DNA of 64,000 bases from Nocardioides okcheonensis (lineage in GTDB: Bacteria > Actinomycetota > Actinomycetes > Propionibacteriales > Nocardioidaceae). Under the pieces are notes generated by a model that saw only the letters and a program-made list of their open reading frames with translations, ran no database searches and was not told the DNA's origin. The stretch spans positions 1,178,001 to 1,242,000 of the forward strand of contig NZ_CP087710.1 of NCBI RefSeq assembly GCF_020991065.1, read 5' to 3'. Positions 1 through 8,534 of this stretch are shown here, one piece after another. How positions within the stretch are numbered: the stretch's first letter is position 1; each line of letters opens with the position of its first letter. A program made the position numbers and the translations under genes.

Positions 1-115
1 GGGCCTGCCGCAGCACGTGGGCGTGCCCGCGGTGGACACCGTCGAAGTTGCCGATGCTGACGACCGTGCGGCCGAGGTCGGCCGGCACGTCGTCGACGTC
101 TCGCCAGATCTGCAC
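1..115 (-). CDS. ribF: Riboflavin kinase / FAD synthetase, N-terminal part only
   Basis: RibF phosphorylates riboflavin to FMN and adenylates FMN to FAD in the cytoplasm. Only the first 38 codons are inside the window; the gene runs off the left edge. The visible part contains the FMN adenylyltransferase nucleotide-binding signature IGNFDGVHRGHAHVL at about residues 21-35, which is diagnostic for this family. The start is a GTG at 115, 21 nt downstream of the truB stop on the same strand. The truB-ribF order is usual in actinobacteria, so the two are probably cotranscribed. Confidence 0.9.
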   Translation of the reverse strand, partial: MQIWRDVDDVPADLGRTVVSIGNFDGVHRGHAHVLRQA

Positions 116-136
116 GGCGGCAGCCTACTGGCGCGA

Positions 137-994
137 TCAGACGAAGACGGCCACCGGTCGCGCCTGGGCGCCGCGCTGCTCGTAGAGCGCGAGGAACGTC
201 CCGTCCGGCGCGAACACCGCGTGCGGCCCCGCTGCCGGGAGCGCGAGGTCGAGCCCGCGCCCGAACCGGACGTGGGCGGCCTGCTCGTCGTCGAGGTCGA
301 CGACCGGGAACGACGCGCGCGCCGCGTCCGCGATCGGCACCACCCCGAAGTCGTCGGTGAGCTGCTCGAGGGTGCGGGCCACGGCGAGGTCGAACGGTCC
401 GACCGCCGTGCGCCGCAGCGCGGTCAGGTGGCCGCCGACGCCGAGGGCCGCGCCCAGGTCCCGCGCGATCGCACGGACGTAGGTCCCGGACGAGCAGCGC
501 AGCGAGATCCGGACGTCGGGCAGCGCGACGTCGTGCACCACGAGCTCGTGGACGGTGACCGGGCGGGCCTTCAGCTCCACCTGCTCACCGTCGCGCACCC
601 GGGCGTAGGCCCGCTTGCCGTCGACCTTGATCGCCGAGACCGCGGTCGGCACCTGCTCGATGTCGCCGACGAAGCGGGCGAGCCGGTCGCGTACGTCGTC
701 GGGGTCGACGCCGTCCGTCGCAGCGGTCGCGGTGACCTCGCCCTCGGCGTCGTCGGTCGTGGTCGAGGCGCCGAGGCGGATGGTGGCGTCGTAGGCCTTC
801 TCGGTCAGCATCAGGTGGCCGAGCAGCCGCGTGGCGCGCTCGACGCCGAGCACCAGCACGCCGGTGGCCATCGGGTCGAGGGTGCCGGCGTGGCCGACCT
901 TGCGGGTGCCGGCGAGCCGGCGCACCCGCGCGACGACGTCGTGGGAGGTCAGGCCCGCGGACTTGTCGACCACGACCAGTCCGGACTCGGCCAT
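137..994 (-). CDS. truB: tRNA pseudouridine(55) synthase TruB
   Basis: TruB converts U55 of the T-loop of elongator tRNAs to pseudouridine. The 285-residue protein has the family N-terminus (GLVVVDKSAGLTSHDVV) and the catalytic motif GHAGTLDPMATGVL with the nucleophilic aspartate at residue 40. A conserved GTYVR-type segment follows later (SSGTYVRAIARDLG). The length fits an actinobacterial TruB with its C-terminal extension. Its ATG overlaps the rbfA stop codon in a TGATG arrangement, so the two are probably translationally coupled within the nusA-infB operon. Confidence 0.97.
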   Translation of the reverse strand: MAESGLVVVDKSAGLTSHDVVARVRRLAGTRKVGHAGTLDPMATGVLVLGVERATRLLGHLMLTEKAYDATIRLGASTTTDDAEGEVTATAATDGVDPDDVRDRLARFVGDIEQVPTAVSAIKVDGKRAYARVRDGEQVELKARPVTVHELVVHDVALPDVRISLRCSSGTYVRAIARDLGAALGVGGHLTALRRTAVGPFDLAVARTLEQLTDDFGVVPIADAARASFPVVDLDDEQAAHVRFGRGLDLALPAAGPHAVFAPDGTFLALYEQRGAQARPVAVFV

Positions 995-1488
995 CAGTCG
1001 TCGAGGTCCCGGGTGTCGAGCTCGTCCAGGTCGTCCTCGTCGTCCTCGTCGTCCTCGTCGTCCTCGTCGACGACCTCGCGCGGCTTCTTGTACGGGTCGG
1101 GCTCGCCGGCGTAGGCCTCGACGCGGCGCGCGGCCACCTCCTCGTCCTGCTGCTTCGCGCGCGCCAGCACCTCGTCGAGCGCGCGGGCGCTCTCGGGGAG
1201 GGCGTCGGGGATGAAGGTCAGCGACGGGACGATCCGCATGCCGAGCTGCTTGGCGACCTCGGAGCGGATCACGCCCTTGGCCGACTCCAGCGCGGCCGCC
1301 GTGCTGGCGAGCTCCTCCTCGGTGCCGAGGACGGTGTAGAAGATCGAGGCCTGCTGGGAGTCACCGGTGACCCGGACGTCGGTCACGGTCACGAAGCCGA
1401 GGCGCGGGTCCTTGATCCGGCGCTCGAGCATCTCGGCGACGACGACCTGGATCCGGTCGGCGATCTTGCGGACGCGGGGGTTGCTCAT
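994..1488 (-). CDS. rbfA: 30S ribosome-binding factor A
   Basis: RbfA binds the 30S subunit and helps mature the 5' end of 16S rRNA, especially in the cold. The 164-residue protein starts [14 protein letters not shown] at an ATG at 1488 and shows the KH-like core, with [17 protein letters not shown] and IFYTVLG as family landmarks. After residue about 130 it continues into an acidic tail of DED repeats encoded by a 9-bp tandem repeat. That tail lies outside the conserved fold and is probably length-variable. The stop overlaps the truB start. A strong hairpin repeat lies between this gene and infB upstream. Confidence 0.96.
   Translation of the reverse strand: MSNPRVRKIADRIQVVVAEMLERRIKDPRLGFVTVTDVRVTGDSQQASIFYTVLGTEEELASTAAALESAKGVIRSEVAKQLGMRIVPSLTFIPDALPESARALDEVLARAKQQDEEVAARRVEAYAGEPDPYKKPREVVDEDDEDDEDDEDDLDELDTRDLDD
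1031..1066. repeat. 9-bp tandem repeat inside rbfA
   Basis: Four head-to-tail copies of TCGTCCTCG encode the DED repeats of the acidic RbfA C-terminal tail on the minus strand. The unit length keeps the frame, so copy-number changes would only lengthen or shorten the tail. Confidence 0.85.
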
Positions 1489-1512
1489 GGTGCTCACTCT
1501 CTCAGAACTCGG

Positions 1513-1588
1513 TGACCGGGCACTTCCTCGCGCCCGGACGCGCTGACCGGGCACTTCCTCGCGCTGTGGCGCGAGGAAGTGCCCGGTC
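1513..1588. repeat. Palindromic intergenic repeat between infB and rbfA
   Basis: The 21-bp sequence TGACCGGGCACTTCCTCGCGC occurs at 1513-1533 and again at 1544-1564, shown here only as its 20-base core GACCGGGCACTTCCTCGCGC. The second copy is followed after a 4-nt loop by its exact 20-bp reverse complement at 1569-1588. Transcribed on the minus strand this forms a perfect 20-bp hairpin between infB and rbfA. It could be a dispersed REP-like element that landed in the operon, or a processing or attenuation site. There is no U-tract, so a simple intrinsic terminator is less likely. Confidence 0.85.
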
Positions 1589-1621
1589 GGTGACGCTGCC
1601 AGGCCGGGAGGCCCGGGTGGA

Positions 1622-4416
1622 TCAGGTGCGCGCGATCTCGCGCATCTCGAACGCCTCCACGACATCGCCGATCTTGATGTCCTGGAAGTTCCTGAGCACG
1701 AGACCGCACTCGAAGCCCTCGCGGACCTCGGACGCGTCGTCCTTCTCGCGGCGGAGCGAGGCGAGGTCGAGGTTGTCGGCCACCACCGATCCGTCGCGCA
1801 GGATCCGGACCTTGGCGTTGCGGCGCAGGACGCCCGAGGTGACCATGCAGCCTGCGATGTTGCCGGCCTTGGACGAGCGGAAGATCTCGCGGATCTCCGC
1901 CTGACCGAGGGTCGACTCCTCGTAGATCGGCTTGAGCATGCCCTTGAGCGCCGCCTCGATCTCCTCGATCGCCTGGTAGATGACCGAGTAGTAGCGGATC
2001 TCGACACCTTCCTTGTCGGCCATCTGGCTCGCCTTGCCCTGCGGGCGGACGTTGAAGCCGATGATGATGGCGTCGGAGGCGGCGGCCAGGTCGACGTTGG
2101 TCTCGGTGATCGCACCGACACCGCGGTCGATGACGCGGAGCGAGACCTCGTCGCCGACGTCGATCTGCGACAGGGCGTCCTCGAGGGCCTCGACCGAACC
2201 GGACACGTCGCCCTTGAGGATGAGGTTGAGCTCCTGGCTCTCGCCCTTCTCCATGGAGGCCATGAAGTCCTCGAGGCTGCGACGCACGCGACGCTTGGCC
2301 TGCATGGCCGCCCGCTCGCGCGCCTCGCGCTTCTCGGCGATCTGGCGGGCCATGCGGTCGTCCTCGACCACGATGAAGTTCTGGCCCGCGCCCGGCACCG
2401 CCGAGAGACCCAGCACCATCGCGGGACGCGACGGGTCGGCCTCGGTGATCTCGTTGCCGTGCTCGTCGAGCATCGCGCGGACACGGCCGTGGGCCGGACC
2501 GGCGACGATCGAGTCGCCCACGCGCAGCGTGCCGCGCTGGACGAGGACCGTGGCGACCGGACCGCGACCGCGGTCGAGGTGCGCCTCGACCACGAGGCCC
2601 TGGGCGTCCTGGTCGGGGTTGGCCCGCAGGTCGAGCGAGGCGTCCGCGGTCAGGACCACGGCCTCGAGCAGCTTGTCGAGGTTGAGCCCGGCCTTGGCCG
2701 AGACGTCGACGAACATCGCGTCGCCGCCGTACTCCTCGGGGATCAGGCCGTACTCGGTGAGCTGGCCGCGGACCTTGGTCGAGTCGGCCTCCGGCTTGTC
2801 GATCTTGTTGACCGCCACCACGATCGGCACGTTGGCCGCCTTGGCGTGGTTGAGCGCCTCGACCGTCTGCGGCATGACGCCGTCGTCGGCCGCGACGACC
2901 AGGATCGCGATGTCGGTGGCCTGGGCACCACGGGCACGCATGGCGGTGAACGCCTCGTGACCGGGGGTGTCGATGAGGGTGATGCGACGGTCGTCGCCGT
3001 CGACCTCGGTGTGGACCTGGTAGGCACCGATGTGCTGGGTGATGCCACCGGCCTCCCTGTCGACGACGTTGGCGTTGCGCAGCGCGTCGAGGAGCTTGGT
3101 CTTTCCGTGGTCGACGTGACCCATGACGGTGACGACCGGGGGCCGGACCACGAGGTCGGACTCCTCGCCCTCGTCGGCGCCGAACTCGAGGTCGAACGTC
3201 TCGAGCAGCTCGCGGTCCTCGTCCTCCGGGGACACGATCTGGACGACGTAGTTGAGCTCCTCGGCGAGCAGCTCGAACGTCTCGTCGCCCACGGACTGGG
3301 TCGAGGTGACCATCTCGCCGAGCGAGAACAGCATCTGCACGAGCGCCGCCGCGTCGACGTTGATCTTCTCGGCGAAGTCGGTCAGGGACGCGCCACGGGG
3401 CAGCCGGACGGTCTCGCCGTTGCCCTTGCGGACGCGCACGCCGCCGATGGTCGGGGCCTCCATGGCCTCGAACTCCTGACGACGCGCCCGCTTCGACTTG
3501 CGGCCACGGCGCGACGGACCACCCGGGCGACCGAAGGCACCCTGGGTCTGGCCACGCTGGCCGGGACGACCGCCGCCGGGGCGACCGCCGCCGGAGGGGC
3601 CGAAGCCACCCGGACGACCGGGAGCGCCGCCGGGGGCGCCGGCTCCGGGGCGACCCGGAGCGCCGCCGCGACCGGGGGCACCGGGACGACCGGGGCCGCC
3701 GCCGGGGCCACCACGGGCCGGACGGGCGCCGGGACCGTTGCCGAAGGCAGCGGGCGACTTGGGCATCATCGCCGGGTTGGGGCGCGGCATGCCGGGGCGT
3801 GCGTCGCCGCCGCCGGCCGGCGGACGCGGCGGACGGTTGTCGTCGCTGCTCGGGGTGCGCGGGGCGGGGCGCGAGCCCATCCCCTGGCTCGAGGCGAACG
3901 GGTTGTTGCCCGGGCGCGGTGCGCCGGGCCTGCCGACCGGACGCGGCGCCGGGGACGGCGCCTTGGCCGCGGGAGCGGCAGGGGCGGACGGGCTCGGGCT
4001 CGCTGCGCGGAGCCGGCTGCTCGGCAGCGGGCTTCGGGCCGGGCTTCGGGCCGGGGCGCGCGGCAGGGGCCGGGGGCGGCCGGCTGCTCGGCGGCAGGAG
4101 CGGCCGGTGCGGCCGGGGCCTCGGCGGGAGCCGGGGTCTCGGCGACGGGCGCCGGCTTGGGGCCGGGCTTGGGGGCGGCCTTCTTGGCGGCCGGCTTGTC
4201 GGCCGGCGCCTCGGACGCTGCGTCGGCGGCGGGAACGGCGGCCGATGCGGCCTTCAGCTCCTCGCCGTACTGCTTCTTGAAGCGCATCTCGACGGGGGGC
4301 TCGACGGTCGACGATGCCGACTTGACGAACTCACCCATCTCCTTGAGCTTCTCGAGAACGAACTTGCTCTCGACTCCGAACTCCTTGGCGAGTTCGTGGA
4401 CTCGGGTCTTTGCCAC
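1622..4416 (-). CDS. infB: Translation initiation factor IF-2, with an apparent frameshift in the Pro/Ala linker
   Basis: IF-2 is the GTPase that places initiator tRNA on the 30S subunit. The N-terminal domain (from GTG 4416, [19 protein letters not shown]) and the G domain ([20 protein letters not shown]), with domains II-IV after it, are intact. The two halves lie in different frames. Reading from 4416 stays in frame to the AAEQP segment near 4081, while the body from about 4010 onward is in another frame. Between them lies a third-frame stretch reading [14 protein letters not shown]. The total length is not a multiple of three. The tract is extremely GC-rich and repetitive, so a sequence error is the likeliest cause because IF-2 is essential. 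An internal start such as the ATG at 3880 could otherwise give a shorter form. Confidence 0.9.
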
Positions 4417-4428
4417 GGTGGGTTTCTA

Positions 4429-4457
4429 CTCCTTCTGGTCCGTGACCCCAGAAGGAG
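4429..4457 (-). promoter_or_regulatory. Hairpin that sequesters the infB ribosome-binding site
   Basis: The arm at 4429-4438 (minus strand CCAGAAGGAG) contains the infB Shine-Dalgarno sequence, 12 nt before the GTG start. The arm at 4448-4457 (minus strand CTCCTTCTGG) is its exact complement, separated by a 9-nt loop. The 10-bp stem would hide the ribosome-binding site, which suggests translational control or coupling to upstream ylxR translation. Confidence 0.65.
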
Positions 4458-4511
4458 AAAACGGACCAGCTAGTGGGTGTGCACACTCATTACGAGTTAC
4501 TCATCGAGTGC

Positions 4512-4856
4512 TCATGAGCTGTGTGCTCCAGTTCCTGGTCGGTGGTGCTGTGGTTCGGACGGTGGTGCGTGCGCGAGGAGGTGGTCCTCCACCGGCGCGG
4601 GATCGAGCCCCTGCCCCGAGCGGAGGGCCCGGGAGAAGGCTCGGCGTCGCACCGCGAGCTGCCAACACTCCTGCGTGGGGTGGACGTGCGCCCCACGACC
4701 GGGTGCCCGGCGGTCCGGATCGGGCACCAGGACCGGTCGGCCCTCGGCGTCCGAGCCCGCGACCACGCGCAGCAGCTCGTTCGTAGCGGCCCTCTTCCGG
4801 CAACCCACACAGGTCCGGACAGGTCCGGGCGCAGGGGTGTCAGACGTGGTGGCCAC
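4512..4856 (-). CDS. ylxR: YlxR-family RNA-binding protein (DUF448)
   Basis: This is a small nucleic-acid-binding protein encoded between nusA and infB in most Gram-positive bacteria. The 114-residue protein has the family signature RTCVGCRKR near residues 14-22 and a second block, GRGAHVHPTQECW. The start is a GTG at 4856. The C-terminal 25 residues are low-complexity and His/Pro-rich, outside the conserved domain. It lies in the nusA-infB operon with about 120 nt to nusA upstream. The exact cellular role is not settled; family members have been linked to RNA binding and to global regulation. Confidence 0.92.
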   Translation of the reverse strand: MATTSDTPAPGPVRTCVGCRKRAATNELLRVVAGSDAEGRPVLVPDPDRRAPGRGAHVHPTQECWQLAVRRRAFSRALRSGQGLDPAPVEDHLLAHAPPSEPQHHRPGTGAHSS

Positions 4857-4980
4857 TGAGGTCCACTCTAGCCGGTGGCGCCAGTGGTTTACGAACCGGC
4901 GGCCCCGGACGACACGCCATGCGGCTCGGTGCGGTCGTGCGGCGTGGCGCGCGGCCGCCCGCGGGGCGCCGTGCGGGCGC

Positions 4981-5961
4981 TCAGTCCTGGGGCGCCGGGG
5001 CCTCGTCGGAGCGGATGTCGATGCGCCAGCCGGTGAGCCGTGCGGCGAGGCGGGCGTTCTGGCCCTCCTTGCCGATCGCCAGCGAGAGCTGGAAGTCGGG
5101 GACCACGACGCGGCACGAGCGTGCGGCCAGGTCGACGATCTCCACGGAGGTGACGCGGGCGGGCGACAGGGCGTGGGCGACGAGCTCGGCCGGGTCCTCG
5201 GCCCAGTCGACGATGTCGATCTTCTCGCCGTGCAGCTCGCTCATCACGTTGCGCACCCGCTGGCCCATCGGCCCGATGCAGGCGCCCTTGGCGTTGACGC
5301 CGGGCACGGTGGAGTGGACCGCGATCTTGGTGCGGTGGCCCGCCTCACGGGCGATGCCGGCGATCTCGACGGTGCCGTCGGCGATCTCCGGGACCTCGAG
5401 GGCGAAGAGCTTCTTCACCAGCGTCGGGTGCGAGCGCGACAGCGTGACCTGGGGGCCGCGCATGCCCTTGCGGACCGACGTCACGAGGCACTTGATCCGC
5501 TCGCCGTGGACGTACTCCTCCCCCGGCACGCGCTCGCTGACCGGCAGGATCGCCTCGAGCTTGCCCAGGTCGACCATCACGTCGTCGGGGTTGCGACCCT
5601 GCTGGATGATGCCCGAGATGATGTCGCCCTCGCGGCCGGAGAACTCGCCGAACGTCTTCTCGTCCTCGGCGTCGCGCAGCCGCTGCAGCATCACCTGCTT
5701 GGCGGTGGTCGCGGCGATCCGCCCGAAGCCCTGCGGGGTGTCGTCGTACTCCGGGCCGGCGGTGCCGTCCTCGTCGACCTCGCGCGCCCACACGGTGACG
5801 TGCCCGGTCTTGCGGTCGAGCTCGACGCGCGCGGGGTGCTGCGACTCCGTGGCGCGCTGGTAGGCGGTCAGCAGCGCCGTCTCGATGGCCTCGGCCAGGA
5901 CCTCGAAGGAGATCTCCTTCTCGCGCTCCAGCATCCGCAGGATGCTCAGGTCGATGTCCAT
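4981..5961 (-). CDS. nusA: Transcription termination/antitermination factor NusA
   Basis: NusA binds RNA polymerase and nascent RNA and controls pausing, termination and antitermination. The 326-residue protein has the N-terminal polymerase-binding domain ([20 protein letters not shown]), an S1 domain and two KH domains. In the KH region the segments [18 protein letters not shown] and [19 protein letters not shown] carry the GxxG RNA-binding loops. It lacks the C-terminal acidic repeats of E. coli NusA, as is usual in actinobacteria. Its ATG at 5961 overlaps the rimP stop (TGATG), which indicates coupling. Confidence 0.97.
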   Translation of the reverse strand: MDIDLSILRMLEREKEISFEVLAEAIETALLTAYQRATESQHPARVELDRKTGHVTVWAREVDEDGTAGPEYDDTPQGFGRIAATTAKQVMLQRLRDAEDEKTFGEFSGREGDIISGIIQQGRNPDDVMVDLGKLEAILPVSERVPGEEYVHGERIKCLVTSVRKGMRGPQVTLSRSHPTLVKKLFALEVPEIADGTVEIAGIAREAGHRTKIAVHSTVPGVNAKGACIGPMGQRVRNVMSELHGEKIDIVDWAEDPAELVAHALSPARVTSVEIVDLAARSCRVVVPDFQLSLAIGKEGQNARLAARLTGWRIDIRSDEAPAPQD

Positions 5962-6449
5962 CAGTCGTCCTTCTTCTCTGTCGTGCGGTTGAACTCGATC
6001 TGCACGAGCGCCTTCGCCACGTCGGCGTAGGCGATCTCGCGGTGCGTGCCGGCCACGTCGAGCGTGGCCGAGTCCTCGCCCGAGGCGAGCACGCGGCCCG
6101 TCACGCTCGAGGAGTCGGTGAGGGCCACCTTCACGAGGCGGTCCACGTTGCGGCGCCAGTGGCGCGGCAGCGTCAGCGGCCGGTCGACGCCGCGGGAGGT
6201 GACCTCGAGCGTGTAGGGCATCTCCCCCATCACGTCCGACTCGTCGAGGACCCGCGACACCTCGCGCGTGGCGTCGGCGACGTCGTCCATCGTCACGCCG
6301 CCGTCCTTGTCGACCGCGACGCGCAGCACGCGACGCTTGCCGGCGGGCGTGATCTCGACGGCCTCGACGTCCAGGTCGAGCACGCGCAGGGGGTCGACCA
6401 GCTCCGCCTCGATGCGGTCCCGCGTGGCGTCCTGTCGTGGGGTGCTCAT
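5961..6449 (-). CDS. rimP: Ribosome maturation factor RimP
   Basis: RimP is needed for maturation of the 30S subunit and is the first gene of the nusA-infB operon. The 162-residue protein shows the N-terminal domain with [26 protein letters not shown] and the conserved segment [15 protein letters not shown], followed by the SH3-like C-terminal domain. The ATG at 6449 is preceded by a strong ribosome-binding site, AAGGAGGT (6466-6459), with a 9-nt spacer. The downstream overlap with nusA supports one operon down to truB and probably ribF. Confidence 0.95.
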   Translation of the reverse strand: MSTPRQDATRDRIEAELVDPLRVLDLDVEAVEITPAGKRRVLRVAVDKDGGVTMDDVADATREVSRVLDESDVMGEMPYTLEVTSRGVDRPLTLPRHWRRNVDRLVKVALTDSSSVTGRVLASGEDSATLDVAGTHREIAYADVAKALVQIEFNRTTEKKDD

Positions 6450-6485
6450 GGGGATGCGACCTCCTTGTGCTGTTGTCGAGGGATC

Positions 6486-6491
6486 ACGATA
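6486..6491 (-). promoter_or_regulatory. Probable -10 box of the rimP-nusA-infB operon
   Basis: On the minus strand TATCGT lies about 37 nt upstream of the rimP ATG, giving a short leader that contains the AAGGAGGT ribosome-binding site. No convincing -35 box is visible. The call rests on the TANNNT pattern common in actinobacteria. Confidence 0.4.
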
Positions 6492-6565
6492 GCGGCCCGC
6501 GCACCGGCCCCGTCACCCACCGCCGCCCGGTCCGGACCGCCACCGCCGGCGGCTAGGGTTCGGGG

Positions 6566-7078
6566 GTGGCCGCACCGCTCGTCTCCCGTCGTACGACGCT
6601 GGGCTCGGCGCTCGCGGCCCCCGTCCTGCTGCCGCTCGCACTCGGCGGCTGCGACCTCGACCCGCCGCGGGGCGAGCCTTCACCGGGGGCGAGCACGCCA
6701 CCACCGGAGGACTCCGCGCTGGTGGCCTCCGTCGTCGCGGAGCTGGTGCGGGCGGAGGCCGTCGTGGCGGCCGCCGTCGCCGCCGTCCCGGGCCTGGCCG
6801 AGCGGCTCGGCCCGGTCGGGGCGGCCCACCGCGGCCCACCGCGAGGTCCTCGCGGGCGCCGTCCCCGACGCGGCCCTGCCGACGGCGCCCGCCGTGACCG
6901 TGGCGCCCGGATCGTCGCCGCGCTCCGCACGGTCGGGCGCTCCGAGCAGCGGTTGCTCCGGTCCGTCCGCGAGGCGTGCACCGGCGCCGCGAGCGGCGAC
7001 CTCGCACGGGTGCTCGCCAGCGTGGCCGCCTCGACCTCCCAGCACGCAGCGGCGCTCTCCACGCAGGTGACGTCGTGA
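6566..7078 (+). CDS. Putative lipoprotein with an internal out-of-frame segment
   Basis: The 170-residue product begins with an arginine-rich n-region (SRRTT), a hydrophobic stretch and the lipobox LALGGC. This predicts export, possibly by the Tat route, and lipid anchoring at about residue 28. The start is a GTG at 6566, 6 nt after TAGGGT, so the transcript is probably leaderless. Residues about 88-113 are arginine-rich and unlike the rest. A 10-bp tandem duplication at 6821-6840 shifts the frame and a second change near 6890-6905 restores it. With one repeat copy the local reading becomes AAHREVLAGAVPDAALPTAP, which looks natural. It overlaps the DUF4439 gene downstream (GTGA). Function unknown. 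Confidence 0.7.
   Translation: MAAPLVSRRTTLGSALAAPVLLPLALGGCDLDPPRGEPSPGASTPPPEDSALVASVVAELVRAEAVVAAAVAAVPGLAERLGPVGAAHRGPPRGPRGRRPRRGPADGARRDRGARIVAALRTVGRSEQRLLRSVREACTGAASGDLARVLASVAASTSQHAAALSTQVTS
6821..6840. repeat. 10-bp tandem duplication in the lipoprotein gene
   Basis: GCGGCCCACC occurs twice head to tail. A 10-bp duplication necessarily shifts the reading frame by one, and this explains the odd arginine-rich stretch that follows in the product. Confidence 0.85.
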
Positions 7079-7512
7079 GCGCCGACGGCGTCCTCGACGC
7101 CCTGCAGGACGTGCTCGCCGACGAGCACGCGGCGCTCTACACCTACGGCGTCCTCGGCGCGCGGACCTCGCAGTCCGCGACGCCCGCGCTCTACGACGTC
7201 CTCACCGAGGCCTACCGCCGCCACCGCGCACGCCGCGACCGGCTGCGGCTGCTCGTGGCGGACCTGGCCGGGGAGCCGGTGGCGGCCGCCCCGGCCTACG
7301 AGGTCCCCGCCCCCGCGCAGGGGGTGGAGCAGGTGCAGGTCGTGGCCCGCGAGGTCGAGGGGCGCAGCACCGAGGCCCTGACGGCCCTCGTCGCGCGCTC
7401 GTCCGGCGAGGTGCGGTCGTGGGCGCTGGACGAGGCCGTGTGGTCGGCCACCTGGCAGGTCGAGCTGGGCGGCAGCGCCTCCACGTGGCCGGGGGCACCG
7501 GAGCTCGGCTGA
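7075..7512 (+). CDS. DUF4439 ferritin-like protein
   Basis: The 145-residue protein is predicted to be mostly helical. It matches the actinobacterial DUF4439 ferritin-like family, with ALQDVLADEHAALYTYGVLGAR at the start and a second helical pair later (RDRLRLLVADLAGE, WALDEAVWSATWQVEL). Glutamate/histidine pairs such as ADEHAA could bind metal, but no full diiron motif is evident, so catalytic activity is uncertain. The GTG start at 7075 overlaps the stop of the lipoprotein gene (GTGA), so the pair is translationally coupled. In this family an exported partner and a cytosolic partner commonly occur together; that is recollection, not something shown here. Confidence 0.75.
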   Translation: MSADGVLDALQDVLADEHAALYTYGVLGARTSQSATPALYDVLTEAYRRHRARRDRLRLLVADLAGEPVAAAPAYEVPAPAQGVEQVQVVAREVEGRSTEALTALVARSSGEVRSWALDEAVWSATWQVELGGSASTWPGAPELG

Positions 7513-7791
7513 CCCGTGCGGGCTGCACCCGGCGCGGGCCGCAGGGCCGACGACCCCGGAAACGGGACACGGCCCGCGGCCTCAACCATTGGGAAAGTCC
7601 CGAGATCCTTCCCAACGGCCGAGGACGCGGACCGTGGAGTGGGGTTGGTCAGCATCACCCGTGCGGCCCGACCTGTGGGGGTGGCCGGAGCCGCATGCAC
7701 AATCATGCATTCGATCCGGGTCCCGGCCAACCGAATCCCGGCTGCATGTTCCTGCAACGCACAAACTTGCAGGAGTCGGCCGCCTGCACCG
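7513..7791. other. Convergent intergenic region with two inverted repeats
   Basis: This stretch lies between two convergent genes. TTGGGAA (7589-7595) pairs with TTCCCAA (7609-7615), and TCCTGCAA (7750-7757) pairs with TTGCAGGA (7767-7774) around a 9-nt loop. Either could end transcription, though neither has a clear T-tract. The region is noticeably less GC-rich than the flanking genes. No coding potential is convincing. Confidence 0.45.
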
Positions 7792-8508
7792 TCAGGACGC
7801 GTCGAGGCGGCGGACCACGTCGGGGACCTCCGCGAGGGAGCGGACGGTCGCGTCCGGCCGCCCCTCGGTGTGCCCGACCTGGCCGGGCGGGATCGTGCTG
7901 AGCGGGACGTGGATCGCCCGCATGCCGGCGTGCTGGGCGCCCCAGACGTCGTCGAAGAGCCGGTCGCCGACGTAGACGCAGGTCGCGGGGTCGCTGACCC
8001 CGACCGCGTCCATCGCGGCCCGGAAGGCGAGCGGTGACGGCTTCGTCCAGGGGATCTCGCTGGTGTAGACGTCGCCGTCCACCAGGTCGTAGACCCCGTC
8101 GCGCTCGAAGAAGCCCACGTGCCACTCGCGCGGCCAGATCGTGTTGGACAGCACGCCGACCCTCAGCCCGGCCGCCCGCAGCTCGGCGAGCATCGGCCCC
8201 GCCTCGGGGTCGGTCAGGGTGTGCGGCTCCCAGAAGTCGTAGTAGGCCTGCAGCAGGTCGGGGTCGTGCTCGAGGCCGGCCTCGGTGAACAGGTCGGCGA
8301 TCGTCGCGCTGCGCTGGTGGTCGCGGCTGCGACCCCACACGACGTCGCCGGCGCGGTGCAGCCGCTCGGCGTGGGCGTGGTGGTCGTCCTCGGTGCTGGG
8401 GGTCCGGCGCACCGCCTCCGCGAGGGCCACTGACTCGGCGTGGAAGTCCACGTCGTGCCACCGCGTCAGCGTGCCGCCCCAGTCGAAGATCACTGCCTCG
8501 ATCGCCAT
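7792..8508 (-). CDS. HAD-superfamily hydrolase-like protein
   Basis: The 238-residue protein has the HAD fold signatures: motif I as VIFDWGGTL at residues 6-14, motif II as VGVLSNT, motif III at KPSPLAFRAAM and motif IV as YVGDRLFDDVWGA. In motif I the second aspartate of the usual DxDGT is replaced by glycine (DWGGT), which removes the general acid of phosphatases. The enzyme may therefore catalyse a different reaction or be weakly active. The ATG at 8508 is 7 nt after TAGGTT on the minus strand, so the transcript looks leaderless. The substrate cannot be read from sequence. Confidence 0.85.
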   Translation of the reverse strand: MAIEAVIFDWGGTLTRWHDVDFHAESVALAEAVRRTPSTEDDHHAHAERLHRAGDVVWGRSRDHQRSATIADLFTEAGLEHDPDLLQAYYDFWEPHTLTDPEAGPMLAELRAAGLRVGVLSNTIWPREWHVGFFERDGVYDLVDGDVYTSEIPWTKPSPLAFRAAMDAVGVSDPATCVYVGDRLFDDVWGAQHAGMRAIHVPLSTIPPGQVGHTEGRPDATVRSLAEVPDVVRRLDAS

Positions 8509-8534
8509 GGGCGCGAACCTATCGGGCGCTCCGG

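Noticed and set aside
994..2484. A 496-residue fusion upstream of RbfA
   Set aside because: The in-frame extension translates the infB region in the wrong frame and the palindromic spacer. RbfA starts at ATG 1488.
1622..4416. Programmed frameshift in infB
   Set aside because: No slippery heptamer with a downstream structure was recognised. The repetitive GC tract makes sequence error more likely.
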